Of a stretch of 64,000 nt of DNA, positions 1 to 8,890 are shown in pieces. Where the stretch lies: the NCBI GenBank assembly GCA_963830175.1, contig CAWHKV010000007.1, positions 248,001-312,000 on the forward strand, read 5' to 3'. A program made the translations under genes and the position numbers. Origin of the DNA: JBBRBB01 sp963830175. GTDB taxonomy: Bacteria > Bacteroidota > Bacteroidia > Chitinophagales > Chitinophagaceae. Each line of letters starts with the position of its first letter. Position 1 is the stretch's first letter. The notes beneath the pieces are model-generated. The model saw only the letters and a list, made by a program, of their open reading frames with translations. It ran no database searches and had not been told where the DNA came from.

Positions 1-1060
1 GTACGCGTAATTGTTTTTTAAAAGCCTGGTAAATTTTCAACGATCCATAACTCTGCAGGTCGGGCTTATCCTTGTTAGGATTTTTTATGGTATAAGAAGA
101 TGCTCCATCCAGCAAACAAGTATTATCTGTATTGTATGGTGCATCGGAATAGTACATATTATCTACATAGTAATCTGCAATATTGTCTTTTGAACCATGG
201 AACATAATTATAGGTGCCAATGGCTGAGAAGGATTGGTAAAATAACTTTGGAACGCAGGGTTAAAAGGTATAACCATAACTCCCCAAAGGTTTAAAACGC
301 CTTTTATAGAATAATTAATAGTTGAATCGCCATAATAAAAATCTGCATTGATTGAACCTAAATAATTCTTCATATCAGGTACAATCATATCCATCATTTC
401 CTGGTTGTAATAAGCCACATTCATGGCGGTTGTGCCGGCACCCCCTACAAAAATGTTATTCTGATCAAAACTAAAACCTGGGAACTCCCCATTGTTTTGC
501 ATTTGTATCATGCTTTTTATAGCGCCCCTCAGGTCTTGAAATGCCCTGTATAGAGAAAGCATGTAGCTGGCAGAAGTTTTGCCACGGTTATCCGGTGCGC
601 GTGAGGCGTCCATCACACGACCGCGACGGTATTCGACATTCACTGCAATAAATCCACGTTTGGCAAATTCTTTACAATACAAATCCATTCCTAATTGCTC
701 TTTATTAGAACATTCAGAAAACCCTCCCGGGTGAATTAAGAAAATTATAGGAAGCGCACAACCTGGATAGTCGTGCGTAGCCGGATAATATATATCATAT
801 TTTAAATCTGAGCCATCCTTAGAACAAGTTGATTCCTTTATGCAATCATCTACGTAAGAAGGGTCGGGTGCAATGTTAGTGCCTCCTGGCTTGGCGTAGG
901 AAATGTTATTAAGCATAACAATTTCACTGTCGTTAAATTGATCTAAAACAAGATTAGCACTACAATTAAATATGGTTTTTTCTGTTGCAACTTGGCTAAA
1001 TCCCGATTCTGATTTAATTATAAGCGTGGATATGGCTAATAATAATAAAACGTTTTTCAT
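1..1060 (-). CDS. Secreted alpha/beta-hydrolase (carboxylesterase-like), 3' end outside window
   Basis: The minus-strand frame is open from the ATG at 1060 to the left edge, giving at least 353 residues; the C-terminus is missing. Residues 1-23 form a signal peptide ending near GFSQ. An HPGGF segment resembles the HGGG oxyanion loop of carboxylesterases, YRAFQDLRGAI matches the helix before the nucleophile, and HGSKDN matches the region of the acid residue. The nucleophile elbow, usually G-x-S-x-G, reads G-A-G-T-T (residues 207-211), so the serine position is a glycine. Known family members cleave esters of sugars or lipids. Here catalysis is doubtful, or a different nucleophile is used. Substrate cannot be assigned. 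Confidence 0.75.
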   Translation of the reverse strand, partial: MKNVLLLLAISTLIIKSESGFSQVATEKTIFNCSANLVLDQFNDSEIVMLNNISYAKPGGTNIAPDPSYVDDCIKESTCSKDGSDLKYDIYYPATHDYPGCALPIIFLIHPGGFSECSNKEQLGMDLYCKEFAKRGFIAVNVEYRRGRVMDASRAPDNRGKTSASYMLSLYRAFQDLRGAIKSMIQMQNNGEFPGFSFDQNNIFVGGAGTTAMNVAYYNQEMMDMIVPDMKNYLGSINADFYYGDSTINYSIKGVLNLWGVMVIPFNPAFQSYFTNPSQPLAPIIMFHGSKDNIADYYVDNMYYSDAPYNTDNTCLLDGASSYTIKNPNKDKPDLQSYGSLKIYQAFKKQLRV

Positions 1061-1255
1061 AAAATCAAAGCGTTTAAGCACAAAAATTAATACTCAGTTG
1101 TTATTAAGATACCTTCAAATTTAGAGGGGGTATAAAGATGGTATCAATTAGTAATCATGCATGGGAATGATGATTACATGGTGAAATTATATAAAATCTT
1201 GATTAAAGCATAAAATGGATTTATATACTTACGTAAAATTTTATATTTTATTATT

Positions 1256-2150
1256 TCACAGGTGATTTTGAATACCCTTAAGGCAAATTTTGAGGCTACT
1301 CTTCCAATTATTTGTCTCAATTTGAAAATGGGAGGTTATTTTGCTACAGTCAAGAACTGAATATGCCGGTCGCTTTGCAGGTGTAGGATAAGCTAAAGTG
1401 TTTATTGGCGAAATGATGCAACCGGACCCAATTTGCTTCTTTATTTCTTCTGCAAATTCGTACCAGGTTATAGCCCCACTGTTGCTGTAATGGTATACCT
1501 GTGGTAACGGCATCAATGATTCATTCTGATCGTACAACAATTTTTTGGCAATAGTCATTATTGCTTCTGCAAGGTCTTCGGCATATGTCGGACTACCGGA
1601 TTGGTCATTCACTACAGTTATTTCATTTCTCTCATTCATTAACCGAATCATGGTCTTTACAAAGTTGCTTCCATAAAGACTATAAACCCATGATGTTCTG
1701 ATTATAATACTACGGGAATTGGTTTCCATTGCAAGCCGCTCCCCTTCGCGCTTAGTAAAACCATAATAGTTTACGGGAATGGTAATGTCATCCTCCTTAT
1801 AGGGTTCAATACAATTTCCATCAAATACATAATCAGTAGAAATGTGTATCAAAAGACAATTGTTTTTCTTGCACAGGTCTGCAATTTTTTGAACAGCAAG
1901 TGCATTTACGTTGTAGGCATTTTCCCTGTCGGCTTCAGCTTTGTCAACCCCTGTATAAGCCGCACAATTTATAAAGCAGGCAGGCGTGTGCTGAAGAAAA
2001 AAGGCCATGCATTTGTTGGGCATCGGTAATGTCTAATGCATCCCTGGAAAAAAACATCATTTCAAATTGAGGGAACGACTTTTCAATATTTTGAAGGGCT
2101 TGGCCAAGCTGCCCGGTTTTGCCCGAAATAATTATGCGCTGCGTTTGCAT
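1256..2150 (-). pseudogene. rfbD: dTDP-4-dehydrorhamnose reductase, frameshifted
   Basis: Two overlapping reading frames together make one RmlD/RfbD protein of about 297 residues, normal for the family. The first frame (2150 to about 2003) carries the NAD(P)-binding GKTGQLGQ motif. The second (to 1256) carries NCAAYTGVDKAE, STDYVFDG and the catalytic Y-G-F-T-K. The switch falls in a run of six A on the plus strand (1997-2002); removing one base restores a continuous protein. The enzyme makes dTDP-L-rhamnose, the last step of the RmlABCD pathway, and sits with other nucleotide-sugar genes. The break may be a real pseudogene, phase variation, slippage during expression, or an assembly error. 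Confidence 0.85.
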
Positions 2151-2159
2151 TACGTAAAA

Positions 2160-3452
2160 TTATAAACTCCAATACTTGCGTGCGACAATTTTATTTCGAT
2201 AAATGCCTTTAAGGTCGGCAACCAGAGCAGAAGGGTTTGTTATGGAAGCAAAGTATTCATCCCCCAAATCAGTATAATCTGTATGCGCCACGGCAATAAT
2301 AATTGCGTCGTAGCCACTTGAGGGTTTATCTTTTAATGTAAGTCCGTATTCTCTTTCTACATCATTTTTGTTTGCTAGCGGATCAACAATTTCAACATTC
2401 AGGTGGTAGCTTAATAAAAGTTTGGCTATATCTGCGACTTTAGAATTTCGAACATCAGTAACATTTTCTTTGAATGTAATACCCATAATCAGCACTTTCG
2501 ATTCTCTTACGTTGCCTGAATGCATAATGAGGTGCCGCAGCACTTTTTTAGAAATGTAATTGCCCATGGTATCATTCACATACCTGCCTGCAGTAATTAC
2601 TCTTGAATTAAAACCCAGCTCATTGGCTTTATAAGTGAGATAATATGGGTCTACACCAATGCAATGCCCACCAACAAGACCAGGGCGAAATGGAAGAAAG
2701 TTCCATTTTGTTCCGGCGGCTTCTAAAACCTCGTAAGTGTTAATGCCTATTTTATCACAAATGATAGACAACTCATTCATTAAGGCGATATTCAGATCGC
2801 GCTGTGTGTTCTCTATTACCTTGGCAGCTTCAGCCACTTTTACGGAGGATGTTTTATAAACCCCGGCTTTAATTACAAGGCTGTATACTTCAGAAATAAG
2901 TTTAAGTGATGATGCGTCTGACCCGGAAACAACTTTAATTACATTTTCAAATGTATGTATCTTATCGCCCGGGTTAATTCTTTCTGAAGAATACCCAAAT
3001 GTAAAATCGGTGCCTGCGGTAAGTCCGCTTACCTTTTCAATAATGGGTATACATTCTTCTTCGGTGCATCCGGGATAAACAGTTGACTCATATACTACAA
3101 CGCCACCCTTTTTTATATGCCTGCCTACACTTTCACTTGCAGCAAAAACACGAGAAAGGTCCGGTACATTATGATCATCTACAGGCGTAGGTACGGTAAC
3201 AATAAAAAAATCAGCTCCTGATAACTGTTGTTCATCATCAGAAAAAACTATATCAGCATTGCTAAATTCTTCCTCAGTTATCTCGTTCGTATAATCTATA
3301 CTGTTTTGCAATGTTTTAATTCTTTCGCTGTTGGTATCAAAACCAATTACACTGCAACGCCTGCTAAATGCAAGAGCTACAGGTAAGCCTACATAGCCAA
3401 GACCAATTACCGCAAGTCTTGCACTTTTATCAATAAGATCCTGGCAGGTCAT
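2160..3452 (-). CDS. Nucleotide-sugar dehydrogenase (WbpO/TviB type, UDP-N-acetyl-hexosamine 6-dehydrogenase)
   Basis: This 430-residue protein has the three-domain architecture of UDP-sugar dehydrogenases. It has an NAD-binding GLGYVGLP motif (residues 17-24), a central helical domain, and the catalytic cysteine in GGHCIGVDPYYL near residue 265. That motif is typical of the WbpO/TviB subgroup, which oxidises UDP-GlcNAc or UDP-GalNAc to the uronic acid by two NAD-dependent steps. The ATG follows directly on the stop of the upstream decarboxylase gene (TAAATG), so the two are probably translationally coupled. The neighbours suggest capsule, O-antigen or exopolysaccharide synthesis. The exact substrate cannot be read from the sequence. 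Confidence 0.88.
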   Translation of the reverse strand: MTCQDLIDKSARLAVIGLGYVGLPVALAFSRRCSVIGFDTNSERIKTLQNSIDYTNEITEEEFSNADIVFSDDEQQLSGADFFIVTVPTPVDDHNVPDLSRVFAASESVGRHIKKGGVVVYESTVYPGCTEEECIPIIEKVSGLTAGTDFTFGYSSERINPGDKIHTFENVIKVVSGSDASSLKLISEVYSLVIKAGVYKTSSVKVAEAAKVIENTQRDLNIALMNELSIICDKIGINTYEVLEAAGTKWNFLPFRPGLVGGHCIGVDPYYLTYKANELGFNSRVITAGRYVNDTMGNYISKKVLRHLIMHSGNVRESKVLIMGITFKENVTDVRNSKVADIAKLLLSYHLNVEIVDPLANKNDVEREYGLTLKDKPSSGYDAIIIAVAHTDYTDLGDEYFASITNPSALVADLKGIYRNKIVARKYWSL

Positions 3453-4433
3453 TTATTTTCTATTAAACTCTTTGGGTTGCCTGTTCAATTCTTCTTTAGG
3501 TAATGATTTAAAATAGTCGTAGGTTTTTTTAAGCCCTTCGGCCCTGTCAACGCGTGGTTGCCAACCCAGCAAATCCACCGCTTTGGAGATATCGGGCTTA
3601 CGTTGCTTAGGGTCATCTACAGGTAATGGTTTATAGATTATTTTTACTGAAGCATTTGTGAGTTTAAGCACTTCTTCAGCAAAATCTTTCAATGAAATTT
3701 CGTTGGGATTACCAATGTTTACCGGCATAGCATAATCGCTTAACAGTAACCGGTAAATACCTTCTATAAGATCATCCACGTAACAAAAACTTCTTGTTTG
3801 ACTGCCATCACCAAAAACAGTGAGGTCTTCTCCTCTCAATGCCTGCCCGATAAAAGCCGGTAGCGCCCTGCCATCGTTTAACCTCATACGCGGCCCATAG
3901 GTATTGAAAATTCTTATGATGCGCGTTTCTACCGCATGATAGGTGTGGTATGCCATGGTTATGGATTCCATAAAACGTTTGGCTTCATCATACACACCAC
4001 GTGGACCTACAGGATTTACATTGCCCCAATATTCCTCAGTTTGCGGGTGAACCTGGGGATCTCCATATACCTCACTGGTTGACGCAACCAAAATTCTTGC
4101 TTTTTTATCTTTTGCTAATCCCAGGCAATTGTGAGTGCCAAGGGCGCCCACCTTTAAAGTTTGAATAGGTATTTTTAAATAATCGATAGGGCTGGCCGGG
4201 GAAGCAAAATGGAGAATATAGTCAAGTTGCCCCGGTATATGAATAAACTTACTTACATCGTGGTGGTAATATTCAAATTGTGGTAATGGAAATAAATGCT
4301 CAATGTTGCGGAGATCGCCTGTTATCAGGTTGTCCATAGCAACAACATTATATCCCTCCTTAATAAAGCGGTCGCATAAATGCGAACCAAGAAAGCCGGC
4401 GGCCCCTGTAATTAAAACCCGTTTGTTTTGCAT
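3453..4433 (-). CDS. UDP-glucuronate decarboxylase (UDP-xylose synthase)
   Basis: This 326-residue short-chain dehydrogenase/reductase of the extended type matches UXS closely. It has the NAD-binding GAAGFLGS at the N-terminus, the STSEVYGDP strand, the catalytic Y-D-E-A-K, and the family segments RIFNTYGPRMR and VFGDGSQTRSFCYVDDL. UXS enzymes convert UDP-glucuronate to UDP-xylose in the cytoplasm. It is the first gene of a tight minus-strand pair, with its TAA abutting the ATG of the nucleotide-sugar dehydrogenase. Together they point to a surface glycan containing xylose and a uronic acid or amino sugar (inference). Confidence 0.92.
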   Translation of the reverse strand: MQNKRVLITGAAGFLGSHLCDRFIKEGYNVVAMDNLITGDLRNIEHLFPLPQFEYYHHDVSKFIHIPGQLDYILHFASPASPIDYLKIPIQTLKVGALGTHNCLGLAKDKKARILVASTSEVYGDPQVHPQTEEYWGNVNPVGPRGVYDEAKRFMESITMAYHTYHAVETRIIRIFNTYGPRMRLNDGRALPAFIGQALRGEDLTVFGDGSQTRSFCYVDDLIEGIYRLLLSDYAMPVNIGNPNEISLKDFAEEVLKLTNASVKIIYKPLPVDDPKQRKPDISKAVDLLGWQPRVDRAEGLKKTYDYFKSLPKEELNRQPKEFNRK

Positions 4434-4628
4434 GAAGATTTTTGAATGGTGGTTAGGTGGTTTTTCGGCTATATAGCCATGGTGTTTTAAAACTGTTTTG
4501 TTTGAATTTTAAAAAAAAAGAAGTATTCCAAAACAAATTCAACATATACAATAAAGCAGTTTAATAACAAATAAAAACCATAATTGCCAAAAAATGAAGA
4601 TTTACCTATCCACAAATAAAAATAATAC

Positions 4629-5759
4629 TTATTTGTTAGCAAATTCTAATACGCTGCTAGATATAAAACTTAGCTGCTCGGGCGCTAGTTCTGTATGTAT
4701 GGGAAGTGAAATAACCCTTTCTGTTAACCAGTCTGTAACCGGTAAATCAGTTTGCTTCACACCCAGAAAATCAAACATTTTTTGTCGGTGGCCGGGCACG
4801 GGATAATAGATCATTGAAGGAATATTTTTTGTAGCCAGATGGGCGTGCAGGGCATCCCTGTCAAGATTTTCTAATATCAGTGTATATTGATGGAAGACAT
4901 GCTTATTTCGCGGATGGCGAAAAGGTGTTTTAATTTTCGGGTGATTTTTAAAGGCATTATCATAATGGTCTGCGGCGTTTATTCTTGCAGCAATGTAATT
5001 ATCAAGTTCTCTTAATTTAATTTTTAGAACAGCAGCCTGTATGGTATCAAGGCGCGAATTGCACCCAACAATATCATGATAATATCTTTTACTTTGCCCA
5101 TGGTTTGCGATCATGTGAAGCGTATTTGCAAGTTCGCCATCATTGGTGCAAATGGCGCCGCCATCACCATAACATCCCAAATTTTTTGACGGAAAAAAAG
5201 AGGTGGTGCCGATATGACCGATGGTCCCGGTTTTTTTAATTGATCCATCTTTAAAAAAATAATCGCAGCCAATAGCCTGCGCATTATCTTCTATAACAAA
5301 TAAATTGTGCTCCTGCGCAATTTGCATGATAGCCTCCATATCTGCAGCCTGCCCATACAAATGAACGGGCACAATTGCCTTTGTTTTTGGCGTAATTGCT
5401 TTTTTAATGCTTTCAGGGTCTATGCAAAATGTTTCAGGAACAACATCAACAAATACGGGGGTTAACTTTAAAAGCGCTACAACTTCTGTAGTAGCAATGT
5501 ATGTAAATGATGGGGTGATAACTTCATCACCTGGCTGAAGCCCAAGCGCCATCATGGATATCTGAAGTGCGTCGGTTCCATTTGCACAGGTAATAGAATG
5601 CTTTGCACCTAAATAATTAGCCAGGGCGTCTGCAAATTCCTTTACATCTTTTCCATTAATGAAGGCTGCATTTTTTATAACCTCGAGAATGGCCGCATCT
5701 ACTTCCTCCTTTATTTTTTGATATTGGGTTTTAAGATCAACCATTTGAATTGGAGCCAT
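4629..5759 (-). CDS. DegT/DnrJ/EryC1/StrS aminotransferase (nucleotide-sugar aminotransferase)
   Basis: This 376-residue protein belongs to the PLP-dependent sugar aminotransferase family. The PLP lysine lies in FFPSKNLGCYGDGG (K192), EDNAQAIG carries the ring-stacking and aspartate region, and CANGTDALQ binds phosphate. The opening MVDLKTQY and the overall sequence are close to WbpE-type enzymes, which aminate a 3-keto UDP-sugar. The start at 5759 is used; the Met at 5744 is an alternative. It lies upstream of UXS, separated by a 195-bp AT-rich gap, so it may have its own transcript. The precise keto-sugar substrate is unknown. Confidence 0.9.
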   Translation of the reverse strand: MAPIQMVDLKTQYQKIKEEVDAAILEVIKNAAFINGKDVKEFADALANYLGAKHSITCANGTDALQISMMALGLQPGDEVITPSFTYIATTEVVALLKLTPVFVDVVPETFCIDPESIKKAITPKTKAIVPVHLYGQAADMEAIMQIAQEHNLFVIEDNAQAIGCDYFFKDGSIKKTGTIGHIGTTSFFPSKNLGCYGDGGAICTNDGELANTLHMIANHGQSKRYYHDIVGCNSRLDTIQAAVLKIKLRELDNYIAARINAADHYDNAFKNHPKIKTPFRHPRNKHVFHQYTLILENLDRDALHAHLATKNIPSMIYYPVPGHRQKMFDFLGVKQTDLPVTDWLTERVISLPIHTELAPEQLSFISSSVLEFANK

Positions 5760-5875
5760 ACAGAAATTTTTTTAAGTGGTGGCAAAGCTATGAAAAACAG
5801 GGGTACTTAATTTTTGAAGTAACATTGCAACAATACTGTCTAAGAAAAAAATATTTAATTGCGTTAATCTTAAGC

Positions 5876-7138
5876 ATGAACCTTTTTTTATACAAAATAT
5901 TTTTGTTGTTATACCCATTAACCGCCCGCTTAATTTCGCCTGTTAATAATAAAGCGAGAAAATGGGTTAAAGGAAGAAGAAAGATTTTTGAACGCATTGG
6001 CGAAGCATTGCTAAATGACAGTACACCAAAAATATGGTTTCATGCTGCTTCTCTTGGGGAATTTGAACAGGGCCGCCCACTAATGGAAATGGTAAAGAAA
6101 AAATTTCCGCACTACAAACTTGTACTTACTTTTTTCTCGCCTTCGGGTTACCAGTATCAGAAAAATTATAGAGGAGCTGATTATATTTTTTATTTACCTA
6201 TGGACTCAGCCAAAAATGCTGAGCATTTTCTTGACCTCGTTTCCCCCGACCTTATTGTTTTTGTAAAGTACGAATACTGGTACTATTATTTGAATGAAGC
6301 ATATAGCAGGAAAATACCAACCCTCCTTATTTCCGGAATCTTTTTACAGGGAATGAGTTTCTTTAAATGGTATGGAAAACTGGGAAGGCGTATGCTTAGT
6401 TTCTTCACACATCTTTTTGTACAAACAGATGAATCATTTGCATTACTTAAATCCATACAGGTAACCAACGTTTCGGTAAGTGGAGACACGCGGTTCGACA
6501 GGGTTATTGAGGTAGCCAAAAATCACAAAGCTGATGAAGCAATTTCGTTTTTTACCAAAAACAAAATAACCATTGTTGCAGGTAGTACATGGACTGAAGA
6601 TGATGAGGCACTCGATCATTATGCTAATACCCATTCACATATTCAATTTATAATTGCTCCGCATGATATCAGCGAAGAGAGGTTGAAGGAATGTTCAAAC
6701 CTTTATAAAAATTCAATTCTGTATTCGGCATATAACCCTGGTGAAGCCCTTGAAAATAAAAATGTGCTGATCATTGATAATATCGGGCAATTGAAATATT
6801 TATATAAGTATGCCGCCATATGCTATATCGGCGGGGGATTTGGAGGAAATGGAATTCACAATGTTTTAGAAGCTGCTGTCTATTCCAAACCCCTGATTTT
6901 CGGACCAGAGTATGAAAAATTCGCGGAGGCTATAGATCTTGTAGATACGGGTGCCGCCTTCCCGGTGGAAGATGCAATTGTGTTAGAAAAAGAATTAGAC
7001 CGTTTAATTAATGATACGAATGCTTTAAAACATGCAGGTGAAATTGCGGGTAATTATGTAAATGCCCAAACGGGCGCAACGCAGAAAATTTGCAGGTATA
7101 TTCAAAAAGAGCGATGGCTTAAACAGGCATACACTTAG
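5876..7138 (+). CDS. waaA: 3-deoxy-D-manno-octulosonic acid (Kdo) transferase
   Basis: WaaA/KdtA transfers Kdo from CMP-Kdo to lipid A precursor at the inner membrane. The 420-residue protein has an N-terminal membrane anchor (MNLFLYKIFLLLYPL), the catalytic glutamate in HAASLGEFEQ, and C-terminal donor-site motifs GGGFGGNGIHNVLEAA and FGPEYEKF, the GT30 pattern. The reading frame stays open to 5750, but the extra 42 residues do not look like the family, and starting there would overlap the divergent aminotransferase gene. I therefore chose the Met at 5876. The stop overlaps the convergent gene by 4 bp. Its presence confirms a Gram-negative outer membrane. Confidence 0.93.
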   Translation: MNLFLYKIFLLLYPLTARLISPVNNKARKWVKGRRKIFERIGEALLNDSTPKIWFHAASLGEFEQGRPLMEMVKKKFPHYKLVLTFFSPSGYQYQKNYRGADYIFYLPMDSAKNAEHFLDLVSPDLIVFVKYEYWYYYLNEAYSRKIPTLLISGIFLQGMSFFKWYGKLGRRMLSFFTHLFVQTDESFALLKSIQVTNVSVSGDTRFDRVIEVAKNHKADEAISFFTKNKITIVAGSTWTEDDEALDHYANTHSHIQFIIAPHDISEERLKECSNLYKNSILYSAYNPGEALENKNVLIIDNIGQLKYLYKYAAICYIGGGFGGNGIHNVLEAAVYSKPLIFGPEYEKFAEAIDLVDTGAAFPVEDAIVLEKELDRLINDTNALKHAGEIAGNYVNAQTGATQKICRYIQKERWLKQAYT

Positions 7139-7923
7139 GAAAAACGCCTTTTAACAAGCTGATCGAAAAGCTTTACTGTATCGCTTTTTTCAACCCAGCC
7201 TAATTTGGTCTTTAGCTCGCGGATTATCCAGTATTCAGCTTCCGGTAAAATGGTAAACGAGTTAATTGTTTTAATACTTCTTTCGTACATCACTTCATCT
7301 CCCCTAAACAATTCATTTATAAACAGAAAACGATCATTAATACCAATGGCTTTGCGAAGGTCTCTTACAGGAGAATCATGCAGGTTTGCTCCTATCTCCT
7401 TTTTAGTTGTCTTATGTTTATCGTTAAGGCTTTTATCTTTTATACCTATGTAGTCATTAATTTCAAACTTTTCTGCTCTTTGATGAGCCAGGGTGGGTAT
7501 ATCCCTTATGGGATCAAAGTCAGGAAAATCATCGGTAAAGCTTTCAGATTCTTCTTCGGTTAATTTCAGCTCCTCGATTATTTTTGGTTCTTCCGAAACG
7601 GGTTTAGCTTCCTTTTCTGTTTTCTTATTTTCTACCTGCGTATTAACTTCCATTTTCATTTCAGGCATAACTGCATCAGCATTAGATTGTTGCTCTTCAT
7701 CTTCTCCAATATTCCCAACAAAACTTTCTGTGTACTGTTGAAAATGAGAAGGATTAACGGGCATAATAACCGCTACATTTTTATGCGTACCGTTATTGCC
7801 CGGCTGAGGAGCCTGGTTTAACTCTGCAAGCAACATGTGAATGGTGACAAGCAGTTTTTCCGGGGCGGAATTGTCTTTATACTGTTCCTGAAGGCGATTA
7901 ATTAATGTTCCTGTTTTTTCCAT
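7135..7923 (-). CDS. Conserved hypothetical protein with acidic linker
   Basis: This 262-residue protein has no signal peptide and no family I can name. The N-terminus (1-40) is predicted helical. The middle (about 75-155) is rich in Glu and Lys and probably disordered. The last 80 residues form a compact, better conserved-looking domain with DLRKAIGINDRFLFINELF and the ending WVEKSDTVKLFDQLVKRRF. I recall similar C-terminal segments in hypothetical proteins of other Bacteroidota, so it is probably a real lineage-specific cytoplasmic protein. It converges on waaA with a 4-bp overlap and is divergent from thymidine kinase. Function unknown. Confidence 0.7.
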   Translation of the reverse strand: MEKTGTLINRLQEQYKDNSAPEKLLVTIHMLLAELNQAPQPGNNGTHKNVAVIMPVNPSHFQQYTESFVGNIGEDEEQQSNADAVMPEMKMEVNTQVENKKTEKEAKPVSEEPKIIEELKLTEEESESFTDDFPDFDPIRDIPTLAHQRAEKFEINDYIGIKDKSLNDKHKTTKKEIGANLHDSPVRDLRKAIGINDRFLFINELFRGDEVMYERSIKTINSFTILPEAEYWIIRELKTKLGWVEKSDTVKLFDQLVKRRFS

Positions 7924-7992
7924 GGGATATAATACATTTATGGAATAACGTAAAATTACAGGGTTTTTTGCCTTAAAAATTATTTTTAATAA

Positions 7993-8568
7993 ATGTTTAT
8001 AGAACCAAATATACAGGGCGGAAAAAGAGGATGGATAGAAGTGATTTGCGGATCGATGTTTAGCGGCAAAACAGAAGAACTGATACGAAGATTAAAACGT
8101 GTTAAGATCGCTAACCTTAGCGTAGAAATATTTAAGCCATCTATAGACCTTCGGTATGATAAAATGAAGGTTATAAGCCATGACTCAAACGCCATTCTTT
8201 CGATACCCGTAGATGCTTCTAATAAAATAATTTCCTTAGCAAAAGATGTAGATGTTGTTGGAATTGATGAAGCGCAATTTTTTGATGATGATATAGTTCA
8301 GGTGTGCGAAACACTTGCATTGCATGGTATAAGAGTTATTGTCGCAGGGCTCGATATGGATTCTTTTGGAAAGCCATTTGGTCCTATGCCACAATTACTC
8401 GCAGTAGCTGATTACATAACAAAACTGCATGCAATTTGCGTTAACTGCGGCAATATTGCCAGCATGAGTTATCGCACATCAAAAGAACAAAGTCTTGTGC
8501 TTATTGGGGAGAAAAATGCGTATGAACCCCGTTGTCGCATTTGTTGGAATATTTCTGAAGAAGAATAA
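7993..8568 (+). CDS. tdk: Thymidine kinase
   Basis: This 191-residue type II thymidine kinase phosphorylates thymidine with ATP in the pyrimidine salvage pathway. Visible motifs are the P-loop GSMFSGKTEEL (about 20-30), the DEAQFF segment with the catalytic glutamate, the lasso-type substrate region near SMSYRTS, and a four-cysteine zinc site formed by CVNCG and CRIC. Length and motif order are standard. It stands alone, divergent from the hypothetical gene on its left. Confidence 0.95.
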   Translation: MFIEPNIQGGKRGWIEVICGSMFSGKTEELIRRLKRVKIANLSVEIFKPSIDLRYDKMKVISHDSNAILSIPVDASNKIISLAKDVDVVGIDEAQFFDDDIVQVCETLALHGIRVIVAGLDMDSFGKPFGPMPQLLAVADYITKLHAICVNCGNIASMSYRTSKEQSLVLIGEKNAYEPRCRICWNISEEE

Positions 8569-8890
8569 ATTACCCTTTGTTTTTTATTTATAAAGAAGGT
8601 ATTTAACTGTTTGGTATTGTTGTTTGTAACCACTAAATACTGGTTAGTAGTTTTATTTTATAAAATTATGTACAATGCAAAAATAAAAAATAACCCTGGT
8701 TGCCCTTGGTGCCGTAGATTTAATACTTACATTAAGATAACTGAAAAGTTCGTTAGATAACCACACACTGGTTCATACTTACAGCAAGCCCGGATGCTGT
8801 TTCCTTTGTATAAATTTAACTGTTATTGCTTACCCCTAAAACAAAAAAACCCGCTTATAATGGAGCGGGTTTTTTAAAAATCAAAAGTTT
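8569..8890. other. Gene-poor gap between tdk and a T9SS cargo gene
   Basis: This 322-bp stretch holds no convincing gene. Near its left end an imperfect inverted repeat around 8627-8651 followed by T-rich sequence could be a weak tdk terminator. A 30-codon frame at 8668-8760 contains C-P-W-C but has no other support. A clear bidirectional terminator closes the gap at 8844-8877. I recognise no known small RNA. Confidence 0.5.
8844..8877. terminator. Bidirectional rho-independent terminator
   Basis: The arms AACCCGCT and AGCGGGTT form a GC-rich hairpin with an 8-base loop. It is flanked by A-runs on the left and T-runs on the right, so it can terminate both tdk-side transcription and the convergent T9SS cargo gene. 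Confidence 0.85.

Noticed and set aside
5750..5875. N-terminal extension of waaA
   Set aside because: The 42 extra codons do not resemble the family and would overlap the divergent aminotransferase start.
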